Position numbers and translations under genes: made by a program
Source: an uncultured Clostridia bacterium
GTDB taxonomy: Bacteria; Bacillota; Clostridia; Oscillospirales; Oscillospiraceae
Assembly: GCA_947169005.1 (NCBI GenBank)
Contig: CAMVOG010000158.1
Location: forward strand, 1 to 5,681
Reading direction: 5' to 3'
DNA length: 5,681 nt
The notes under the pieces: model-generated
What the model was told of the DNA's origin: nothing
The model's input: only the letters and a program-made list of their open reading frames with translations
Database searches by the model: none
Part shown: in pieces, positions 1 through 4,920 of the stretch
Numbering within the stretch: position 1 is the first letter of the stretch
How the letters are laid out: each line of letters starts with the position of its first letter

Positions 1-566
1 ATCCGGCGCTGCTGCAGGGGGGCTTCCCGCCGGATGGGCAGGTCCACGAGCCCTTCCGCCTCGGGCGGCGCGCCCCAAACCAGGGCCAGATAGCGCTTTT
101 CCATGGGGCGCTCCCGCAGGAGGCTCTTGCCGTAGGCCCCCTTGGAGAAGAGGACCACACCGGAGGTGTCCCGGTCCAGCCGCCCCACGGCGTGGACGGT
201 CTCGGCCCCCCGTTCTTGGGCGTAGGCCAGGGCGAAGTTTGCCAGGGTCCCCGTATAGCGGCTGTGGGAGGGGTGAGTCAGCAGGCCCGCGGGCTTGTCC
301 AGAGCCAGGTAGAGCCCGTCCTCCCAAAGGACCTGCAGGGGCCCCGGCTCCGGGGGAAAGTCAGCCTCCTCCGGGGGCAGACGCAGGGTGAGGCGGTCCC
401 CCGCCGCGGGGCGGACGTTCACGAAGACCGGCTCCCCGTTCAGCAGAATGGCCCCCTCGGCCTTGACCCGGCGCAGCAGCGTGGCGGATAGGCCGAAACG
501 ATCACGAAGGACGTATTTCAGCATACGTCCTTCGTCTTTTTCCGTGATCGTGTAAGATAGCTCCAT
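1..566 (-). CDS. RluA/RluD-family 23S rRNA-type pseudouridine synthase, 3' end cut by window edge
   Basis: The visible 188 residues match the N-terminal two thirds of a pseudouridine synthase of the RluA/RluD family, cytoplasmic enzymes that isomerise specific uridines in rRNA or tRNA. Residues 1-62 form an S4-like RNA-binding region (TITEKDEGRM, then LLRRVKAEGAILLNG). Residues 85-93 (LYLALDKPAG) open the catalytic domain, and residues 125-142 carry the family signature HAVGRLDRDTSGVVLFSK, with D131 the expected catalytic aspartate. The KRYLALVWG stretch at 157-165 is also typical. The C-terminus lies beyond the left edge. The ATG at 566 is one base after the stop of the upstream lipoprotein gene and has no clear ribosome site, so translational coupling is likely. 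A later ATG (residue 15, preceded by GAAGGA) would cut into the S4 region and is less likely. The substrate uridine cannot be assigned, so no symbol is given. A long hairpin occupies the first codons (see the 498-551 entry). Confidence 0.93.
   Translation of the reverse strand, partial: MELSYTITEKDEGRMLKYVLRDRFGLSATLLRRVKAEGAILLNGEPVFVNVRPAAGDRLTLRLPPEEADFPPEPGPLQVLWEDGLYLALDKPAGLLTHPSHSRYTGTLANFALAYAQERGAETVHAVGRLDRDTSGVVLFSKGAYGKSLLRERPMEKRYLALVWGAPPEAEGLVDLPIRREAPLQQRR
498..551. repeat. Long interrupted inverted repeat inside the start of the pseudouridine synthase gene; terminator-like on the + strand
   Basis: The left arm 498-516 reads ACGATCAC then GAAGGACGTAT. The right arm is ATACGTCCTTC (523-533), a 10-base interruption (534-543), then GTGATCGT (544-551). 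This gives an 11-bp inner stem with a 6-base loop (TTCAGC) and an 8-bp outer stem, all perfectly paired. On the minus-strand mRNA it covers about codons 6 to 23 of the pseudouridine synthase. On the plus strand the inner stem is followed at once by TCTTTTT (535-541), the layout of an intrinsic terminator, which would act only on antisense transcripts. The codons used here (CGT, CTT, GAT, GGA) differ from the CTG/CGC/GGC-rich usage around them. The structure is seen directly; any function is inference. Confidence 0.75.
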
Positions 567-567
567 A

Positions 568-1167
568 TCAGAAATAGGGCTTGAGCAGCTCATCCGCGCG
601 GCTCGGGTCGTCCGCCGCCAGGAAGAGCACGTAAACGCCCTTGCGCAGCAGATAGGCGGCGTCCAGCTTCTTGACCTCCTCGGGCCCGTAGGACTCAAAG
701 GTGTGCCGCTGATACTCGATGCGGCCCTCCGCGGCCTTCACCAGGGCCTCGGCCCCGGCCTCGTCCTTCGCCTTGAAGAGGACCAGCTCGTCCGCCGTGG
801 GTCCGGGCGGGAAGTAGAAGTACATTTCCTCCGCCGCGTCCTCCTCCAGGCCGTAGAAAGAGCAGCCGATGGCCTTGTCGTACTCCTCCATCTCATAGGA
901 GAAAGCGCCGCAGTCCAGAAGCTGGGCGGCCAGGGCGGGCAGGTCCGGCTCCTGGGCCTCGGGCGCGGGCTCCGTCTCCGGGGCGGGCTCGGACTGGATG
1001 GGGTTGGTGTCCTGGGCCTCGGGCGCGGGCTCCGTTTCCGGCACGGAATCGGACTGAGTGGGGGCAGGGTCCTGGGCCTGGGGGGCGGGCGTCTGCTGGG
1101 TCTGAGCCTGGCAGCCTGCCGCCGCTATGAGCAGGAGCGCCAGGGTGAGAGAAACGATTCGCTTCAT
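568..1167 (-). CDS. DUF4358-type lipoprotein with acidic Pro/Glu repeat linker
   Basis: A 199-residue exported lipoprotein. Residues 1-18 are a signal peptide (MKR, then a Leu/Ala-rich core ending IAAAG) with the lipobox cysteine at C19; Ala rather than Leu at -3 is slightly atypical. Residues 20-75 are a low-complexity linker rich in Gln, Pro and Glu, with PETEPAPEAQ at 43-52 and the nearly identical 63-72. Residues 77-199 form a globular domain whose order of motifs (LLDCGAFSYEMEEYD, then FYFPPGPTADELVLFKAKDEA, then RHTFESYGPEEVKKLD, then LRKGVYVLFLAADDP) resembles DUF4358, a domain of unknown function found in Firmicutes lipoproteins; this is judged from memory. The ATG at 1167 is preferred over an upstream in-frame start because GGAGGT lies about 7 bases before it and it overlaps the hydrolase stop as ATGA. 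It should sit on the outer face of the membrane, possibly as a partner of the hydrolase encoded just before it. Function is unknown. Confidence 0.85.
   Translation of the reverse strand: MKRIVSLTLALLLIAAAGCQAQTQQTPAPQAQDPAPTQSDSVPETEPAPEAQDTNPIQSEPAPETEPAPEAQEPDLPALAAQLLDCGAFSYEMEEYDKAIGCSFYGLEEDAAEEMYFYFPPGPTADELVLFKAKDEAGAEALVKAAEGRIEYQRHTFESYGPEEVKKLDAAYLLRKGVYVLFLAADDPSRADELLKPYF
951..1090. repeat. 60-bp direct repeat coding for the lipoprotein linker
   Basis: The unit starting CCTGGGCCTCGGGCGCGGGC at 951 recurs at 1011, exactly 60 bp later, and the first 25 bases are identical in both copies. A decayed third start lies at 1071 (CCTGGGCCTGGGGGGCGGGC). The period equals 20 residues, so copy-number change keeps the reading frame. 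It encodes the PETEPAPEAQ blocks of the lipoprotein linker. Confidence 0.75.
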
Positions 1168-2546
1168 TGGTTGACCTCCGTAATGGTGTGGCAGCGGAGA
1201 TAATCGCACCACTTTTCATAATAGGAACGCAGCAGGTGGATGCCGTCGAAGGCCTTGTCGTCGGGCAGGAAGCCTTCCTCGTCCATCAGCTCGTCGTGGA
1301 TATTGATGTAATAAACCTGCTTGTCGGCGCTCAGCAGCCTGAGCTGTTCGTTGAAGGCCAGGATGTTCGCCTGGTTGACATAAACATTGTTTTCCGAGGT
1401 CTCCCGGGTGACGGGGGTGATGGACTGAATGTAGATCTCCGCCCCGGGCTGGAGTTCCCGGATCGTGTCGATCAGGGAGGCGTAGCTTTCGTAATAGCTG
1501 GCGGGGGCCAGGATCAGCTCATTCACGCCCAGCATCACGTAGACCTTGCGGTACTGCTTCAGGGACAGGGCCTCCGGGATCGTGAGATAGACGCCGCCCT
1601 TGTTGATGGGGGCCTCCTTCATGATGTTGTTCACGGAAATGCTCTTGGCGGAAAGGAAGCTGCCGCCCTTGATGTTGCCGTAGAGCCACAGCCCGTCAAA
1701 AAGGGAGTTGCCCACGAATACCGCGTCGGAAAACCAGCCGTCGTCCGTGGGAGTGGTTTCCGGCACCGGCTCGCCCCAGGTATAGCTGACGGCGGCGCCT
1801 GCCGCGTCCCGGAAAATGCCGGTGGCCACGTGGGCGGGGAGCAAGGGCTCCCGCTCCGCCAGGATCGCCGCCTTGGGGTCATTGGGCGCGGGGGGCTGCT
1901 CCGGGTCGGGCGTATCGCCTTGCCCGGGCTCCGCTTCCCCACTCTCCTCCGGCCCGGCGGTCTCGTTCTCCTCGGGCGGGGTCGTCTCCTCCGGCCCGGC
2001 GGGGTCCTCCGTTACTGTGGGCTCATCCGCGGGCTCGGTCTCCTCCGTTCCGTTGGGGTCCTCCGCTTCCATGGGGGCCTCGGACTGGGCGGGGTCCTCT
2101 GCTTCCACGGGGTCCTCGGGCTGGGCGGGGTCCTCTGCTTCCACGGGGTCCTCGGGCTGGGCGGGGTCCTCCGCTTCCGCAGGGTCCTCAGAATCGGCAG
2201 GGTCCTCTGCTTCCGCAGGGTCTTCGGGCTCAGCGGGGTCCTCTGCTTCCACGGGGCCCTCAGGCTCGGTGGGGTCCTCCGCTTCCGCTGGGTCCCCGGC
2301 CTCCTCGGGAAGCACGGCCTCCTCGCCGCCGTCCTCCTTCACGGAGACGATGGCGCTCTCGCTGCTGCGCTCCTCCTCCGGGGCCCGCAGGCTCTCGCCC
2401 GGCGGGACCTCCCCGGTGGCCAGGGCGGCGGGATCGCCCCCTCTGGAAAAAACAAAGCTGCCTGCGAGGATCGTCACAGCCAACAGCACGACAGCAGAAA
2501 GCAGCCTGATAAGCGTCAGGCGCGTAAATCTATTTTTAGGCGGCAA
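1164..2546 (-). CDS. Membrane-anchored SGNH/GDSL-type hydrolase with acidic repeat spacer
   Basis: A 460-residue protein. Residues 1-10 are basic, and 11-34 form one hydrophobic segment without a lipobox, so it is probably a signal anchor with the rest outside the cell. Residues 80-225 are a long acidic, Pro-rich spacer, including a tandem EDPAxx/EAEDPAQPEDPV array (about 85-165). Residues 265-455 resemble an SGNH hydrolase: block I is FVGNSL (nucleophile candidate S281), block III is MLGVNEL (oxyanion Asn candidate N342), and block V is FDGIHL (D434 and H437). Such enzymes are esterases, often deacetylating or transferring acyl groups on cell-wall or exopolysaccharide; the substrate here is unknown. 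Asn replaces the usual Asp of GDS, and a Ser (S302) appears to replace the block II Gly. The TTG start at 2546 is forced by an in-frame stop three codons upstream and is supported by AGAGGTG nine bases before it. It is the first gene of the leftward operon and overlaps the lipoprotein gene by 4 bp. Confidence 0.88.
   Translation of the reverse strand: MPPKNRFTRLTLIRLLSAVVLLAVTILAGSFVFSRGGDPAALATGEVPPGESLRAPEEERSSESAIVSVKEDGGEEAVLPEEAGDPAEAEDPTEPEGPVEAEDPAEPEDPAEAEDPADSEDPAEAEDPAQPEDPVEAEDPAQPEDPVEAEDPAQSEAPMEAEDPNGTEETEPADEPTVTEDPAGPEETTPPEENETAGPEESGEAEPGQGDTPDPEQPPAPNDPKAAILAEREPLLPAHVATGIFRDAAGAAVSYTWGEPVPETTPTDDGWFSDAVFVGNSLFDGLWLYGNIKGGSFLSAKSISVNNIMKEAPINKGGVYLTIPEALSLKQYRKVYVMLGVNELILAPASYYESYASLIDTIRELQPGAEIYIQSITPVTRETSENNVYVNQANILAFNEQLRLLSADKQVYYINIHDELMDEEGFLPDDKAFDGIHLLRSYYEKWCDYLRCHTITEVNQ
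2052..2294. repeat. In-frame minisatellite, 36-bp unit (18-bp sub-period), in the hydrolase spacer
   Basis: Two adjacent 36-bp units, 2085-2120 and 2121-2156 (each beginning CTGGGCGGGGTCCTCTGCTT), are identical, and a third copy starts at 2157 and then diverges. Degenerate copies extend to both sides, each built on GGGTCCTC(T/C)GCTTCC. On the coding (minus) strand the unit is 12 residues, roughly EAEDPAQPEDPV, made of two six-residue EDPAxx halves. Identical neighbouring units suggest recent expansion by slippage or unequal crossing-over. Confidence 0.85.
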
Positions 2547-2552
2547 ACTCGC

Positions 2553-2609
2553 TCACACCTCTCGGAAAAGTTCGGCAAAGGGCAGAAAAGAAAGGTCGCT
2601 CGCCTCCAT
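2553..2609 (-). other. Possible 18-codon leader reading frame upstream of the hydrolase
   Basis: Within the predicted 5' leader of the leftward operon, an ATG at 2609 opens an 18-residue frame, MEASDLSFLPFAELFREV, whose TGA at 2555-2553 lies six bases before the hydrolase TTG and whose last codons form the hydrolase ribosome site. No clear ribosome site precedes its own ATG, so translation is uncertain. It has no run of one amino acid typical of an attenuator peptide. Confidence 0.2.
2556..2562 (-). promoter_or_regulatory. Ribosome binding site that decides the TTG start of the hydrolase
   Basis: AGAGGTG on the minus strand lies nine bases before TTG 2546. No ATG or GTG in that frame lies between the upstream stop (2553-2555) and the TTG, so this site fixes the start. 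It also overlaps the last codons of a short upstream reading frame (2609-2553). Confidence 0.6.
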
Positions 2610-2646
2610 ATACAGTATGCGGGGGCGGCCCGTCCTATCTGTATAT
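2608..2646. repeat. Inverted repeat ATATACAG / CTGTATAT at the leftward transcription start
   Basis: ATATACAG (2608-2615) and CTGTATAT (2639-2646) are perfect 8-base inverted copies separated by 23 bases containing a GC-rich core. The pair spans the predicted start of the leftward transcript, so it could be an operator or a 5' leader hairpin. The half sites resemble the proteobacterial LexA box, but the arrangement does not, and Gram-positive LexA uses a different site. Confidence 0.4.
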
Positions 2647-2675
2647 AGTGTAGCAAAGGCGGCCGAAAATATCAA
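2647..2675 (-). promoter_or_regulatory. Promoter of the leftward (hydrolase) operon
   Basis: On the minus strand a -35 TTGATA (2675-2670) is separated by exactly 17 bases from a -10 TACACT (2652-2647), placing transcription start near 2640 and leaving a leader of about 95 bases before the TTG. The hexamers match consensus at 5 of 6 and 4 of 6 positions. A T/A-rich stretch (2691-2710) upstream could serve as an UP-like element. Confidence 0.6.
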
Positions 2676-2685
2676 CAGGAAATCA

Positions 2686-2704
2686 GACAGTTTTCGACAG
2701 AATT
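2686..2704. promoter_or_regulatory. Tandem GACAG repeat, candidate response-regulator site
   Basis: GACAG occurs at 2686-2690 and 2696-2700, in the block GACAGTTTTC followed by GACAGAATTT, a 10-base period. It lies just upstream of the leftward -35 and about 55-75 bases upstream of the rightward start. Direct repeats of about one helical turn are the usual target form of OmpR/PhoB-type regulators such as the one encoded at 2827. The repeat is seen; the binding role is inference. Confidence 0.3.
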
Positions 2705-2724
2705 TTTTTACCGGCCCGGGCATA

Positions 2725-2753
2725 GTGACAAAATCGAAAAAAGCGTATACAAT
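2725..2753 (+). promoter_or_regulatory. Promoter of the rightward (two-component) operon
   Basis: A -35 GTGACA (2725-2730) and -10 TACAAT (2748-2753) with a 17-base A-rich spacer match the vegetative sigma consensus at five of six positions each. Transcription should begin near 2760, giving a leader of about 65 bases before the response-regulator ATG. Confidence 0.7.
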
Positions 2754-2799
2754 AGAGACAGCTCCGGCTGAACGGATGCAAAAATGATGCCGGTCGGGG

Positions 2800-2820
2800 C
2801 CAGCATAAGGCTGGGGGTGA
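2800..2820 (+). promoter_or_regulatory. Ribosome site of the response regulator with a small overlapping hairpin
   Basis: GGGGGTGA (2813-2820) lies six bases before ATG 2827. A small stem, CCAGC (2800-2804) with GCTGG (2810-2814) around an ATAAG loop, ends on the first bases of this site and could slightly mask it. The ribosome site is well supported; a regulatory hairpin is only possible. Confidence 0.55.
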
Positions 2821-2826
2821 ATAACC

Positions 2827-3483
2827 ATGAACAAAATACTGATCGCGGAGGACGAAGCGCCTATTGCCGACCTGGTGATGACGGCCCTGGGGGACGCGGG
2901 CTACGTCTGCTCCTGGGCGCCGGACGGGGAGAAGGCCGCCGACATGCTGGAGGCGGAGCCCTTTGACCTGGTGCTGCTGGACATCATGCTGCCGAAAAAC
3001 GACGGCTATGAGCTGCTGGAATACTGCAAGAGCCTGGAAACGCCCGTGATCTTCCTCACGGCCAAGGACAGCCTGCAGGACCGGGTGAAGGGCCTGCGCC
3101 TGGGGGCGGAGGACTACATCACCAAGCCCTTTGAGCTGATGGAGCTGCTGGCCCGGGTGGAGACGGTGCTGCGCCGGGTGGGGAAGACCGGGCGGGTGCT
3201 GAGCCTCCCGCCGGATATCGAGATCGACACCGCCAGCCGCGTGGTGCGCAAAAACGGCGAGCCCGTGGCGCTGACGGCCAAGGAATATGAGCTGCTGCTG
3301 CTCTTTATGCAGAATAAGAACATCGCCCTGTACCGGGACCGCATCTATGAGCGGGTCTGGGGCGAGATCTTTTTGGGGGACAGCCGCACCGTGGACCTGC
3401 ACATCCAACGCATGCGGAAAAAGCTGGGGCTGGAATCCCGGCTGGTGGCGGTCTACAAGGTGGGGTATCGTTTGGAGGTGTAG
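2827..3483 (+). CDS. OmpR/PhoB-family response regulator
   Basis: A 218-residue cytoplasmic transcription regulator, full length for the family. Residues 1-118 are the receiver domain: acidic pocket E8/D9, phospho-acceptor D52 in LVLLDIMLP, switch T78 in FLTAKD, and Y97 and K100 in DYITKPF. After a short linker, residues 125-218 form the winged-helix DNA-binding domain, with LTAKEYELLLLF at 149-160, the recognition helix region SRTVDLHIQRMRKKL at 186-200, and the C-terminal wing ending YKVGYRLEV. All key residues are present, so it should be phosphorylated by the kinase encoded next and bind direct-repeat DNA as a dimer. It is the first gene of the rightward operon, and its stop lies three bases before the kinase start, with the kinase ribosome site inside its last codons. 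Targets are unknown; self-regulation and control of the divergent operon are inferred from the arrangement. Confidence 0.95.
   Translation: MNKILIAEDEAPIADLVMTALGDAGYVCSWAPDGEKAADMLEAEPFDLVLLDIMLPKNDGYELLEYCKSLETPVIFLTAKDSLQDRVKGLRLGAEDYITKPFELMELLARVETVLRRVGKTGRVLSLPPDIEIDTASRVVRKNGEPVALTAKEYELLLLFMQNKNIALYRDRIYERVWGEIFLGDSRTVDLHIQRMRKKLGLESRLVAVYKVGYRLEV
3474..3480 (+). promoter_or_regulatory. Ribosome binding site that decides the TTG start of the kinase
   Basis: GGAGGTG ends six bases before TTG 3487 and sits in the last codons of the response-regulator gene. The near-perfect match and spacing support TTG as the true start and imply translational coupling of regulator and kinase. Confidence 0.8.
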
Positions 3484-3486
3484 CCC

Positions 3487-4920
3487 TTGCGGCTGTTCTG
3501 GAAATTCTTCTGCGGCATGGTGGCCGTTACGGCCCTGGCCTGCTCCCTGGGGGGCTATCTGCTGATCGACCAGCAGTTCCGCGCGGGGCTGGAGCAGGAG
3601 GTCAGCGCCCTCTATGAGGAAAACGACGTCCTGCGCTACACGGTTTCCCGGGAGATGGAGGAGCGGGGGAGCTCCCCCAACGCCCTGGCCTCCATGAACG
3701 CGGCGCGGGTCTCCGCCGGAGGGCGGCTCATGGGCTACCGGCTCACGGACGCCGAGGGCGGCGTCCTGACCAACAACGGGCTGATCCCGCCCCCGGAGGA
3801 GGGGCTGATCCCCTATCTCTCCGGGCTGGAGCGGAGGCGGGGCTGGGTGTTGACGTGCTCCGGCGAGCGCCGCGTCCTCTACGCGGCGAGCCCCCTGGTG
3901 ATGAACGGCAGGACCATTTATCTGGAGAACAGCCGGGACGTGACGGAGCTGTTTCACTCCCGGGAGGAGCGCTACGCGGGCTTCCGCAGGCTGCTGCTGG
4001 CGCTGACGCTGCTGGTGGGGGGGCTGACCCTGGCGCTGACGGCGGTGCTGCTGCGGCCCCTGGGCCGCCTGTCCCGGGCCACCCGGCGCATCGCCGCCGG
4101 GGAGCTGACCGAGCGGGTCCGGGTGGATACGGACGACGAGCTGGGCCGCCTTTCCGAGGACTTCAACACCATGGCGGAGCGGCTTTCCCACACGGTTGGG
4201 GAGCTGACGGAGGCCACCAGGCGGCAGGAAAGCTTCGTGGGCAGCTTCGCCCATGAGATCAAGACGCCCCTGACCTCCATCATCGGCTACGCGGACCTGC
4301 TGCGCTCCCGGCCCCTCACGCCGAAGCAGACCCGCAAGAGCGCGGGCTATATCTTCGACGAGGGCCGCCGCCTGGAAGCCCTCAGCCGCAAGCTCATGGA
4401 CATGATCGTGCTGGACAAGCAGGATTTTGCCCTGCTCCCCCTGCCCATGGACCGCTTTTTGCAGCAGCTTGGCCAGGGCCAGGCCCCCATTCTCCTGCGG
4501 GAGGGCATCCGCCTCACCGTGCGGGCGGAGGAGGCCGTGGTCCCGGCAGAGCCGGACCTTTTGAAGACCGTGCTGCTGAATCTGCTGGACAACGGACGCA
4601 AGGCCATGATCCCCGTGGCGGAGGGGGAGCACGGGGACCTGCTCCTGGAGGGCAGCGTGGAGGAGGGCGGCTACCGCCTGCGGGTGACGGACACGGGCAA
4701 GGGCATCCCCGCGGAAGAGCTGAGCCGCATCACCGAGGCCTTTTATATGGTGGATAAATCCCGCGCCAGGGCCCAGGGCGGGGCCGGGCTGGGCCTGGCC
4801 CTCTGCACGCGCATCGTGGAGCTCCACGGCGGGACCATGGAGATCGAGAGCGTGGAGGGCAAGGGCACCCGCGTCACGGTCCATCTGAAGGGAGGGGCGG
4901 GCGATGAAGCGGCTGAATAA
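3487..4920 (+). CDS. Membrane sensor histidine kinase (HAMP-HisKA-HATPase_c)
   Basis: A 477-residue inner-membrane kinase that should phosphorylate the response regulator encoded just upstream. Residues 7-27 are the first membrane segment, 28-167 an extracytoplasmic sensor region, and 168-189 the second membrane segment. Residues 190-242 are a HAMP linker (LLRPLGRLSRATRRIAAGEL, then DELGRLSEDFNTMAERL). The HisKA domain carries SFAHEIKTPLTS with phospho-acceptor H256. The ATPase domain has the N box NLLDNGRKA (N365, N369), G1 box DTGKGIP (402-408), F-box-like EAFYMVDKSR (417-426) and G2 box GGAGLGLAL (431-439). All catalytic motifs are intact. The sensor region includes MGYRLTDAEGGVLTNNG and VLYAASPLVMNGRTIYLE, which may be a PAS/Cache-like fold, though the ligand is unknown. 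The last 17 bases overlap the next gene. Confidence 0.95.
   Translation: MRLFWKFFCGMVAVTALACSLGGYLLIDQQFRAGLEQEVSALYEENDVLRYTVSREMEERGSSPNALASMNAARVSAGGRLMGYRLTDAEGGVLTNNGLIPPPEEGLIPYLSGLERRRGWVLTCSGERRVLYAASPLVMNGRTIYLENSRDVTELFHSREERYAGFRRLLLALTLLVGGLTLALTAVLLRPLGRLSRATRRIAAGELTERVRVDTDDELGRLSEDFNTMAERLSHTVGELTEATRRQESFVGSFAHEIKTPLTSIIGYADLLRSRPLTPKQTRKSAGYIFDEGRRLEALSRKLMDMIVLDKQDFALLPLPMDRFLQQLGQGQAPILLREGIRLTVRAEEAVVPAEPDLLKTVLLNLLDNGRKAMIPVAEGEHGDLLLEGSVEEGGYRLRVTDTGKGIPAEELSRITEAFYMVDKSRARAQGGAGLGLALCTRIVELHGGTMEIESVEGKGTRVTVHLKGGAGDEAAE

Noticed and set aside
1168..1212. An upstream in-frame start adding 15 residues to the lipoprotein
   Set aside because: It would bury the lipoprotein signal peptide and overlap the hydrolase C-terminus more deeply; the ATG at 1167 has a strong ribosome site and an ATGA overlap.
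2052..2294. The regular 36-bp repeats as a CRISPR array
   Set aside because: Units are directly adjacent with no unique spacers, are in frame with a coding sequence and encode a plausible protein spacer.
2608..2646. ATATACAG/CTGTATAT as an SOS (LexA) operator
   Set aside because: The half sites resemble the proteobacterial box but face the wrong way and are 23 bases apart, and Gram-positive LexA recognises a different sequence.
1167..2787. Long plus-strand frames opposite the hydrolase gene, including a Gly/Ser-rich repeat protein
   Set aside because: The Gly/Ser repeats are just the complement of the EDPA-coding minisatellite; the minus strand encodes a signal anchor and SGNH motifs, and the plus frames lack credible starts.
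2553..2834. A 93-codon minus-strand frame crossing the intergenic region
   Set aside because: It begins inside the response-regulator start, runs through both promoters and has no ribosome site or recognisable domain; only its last 18 codons are kept as a possible leader frame.
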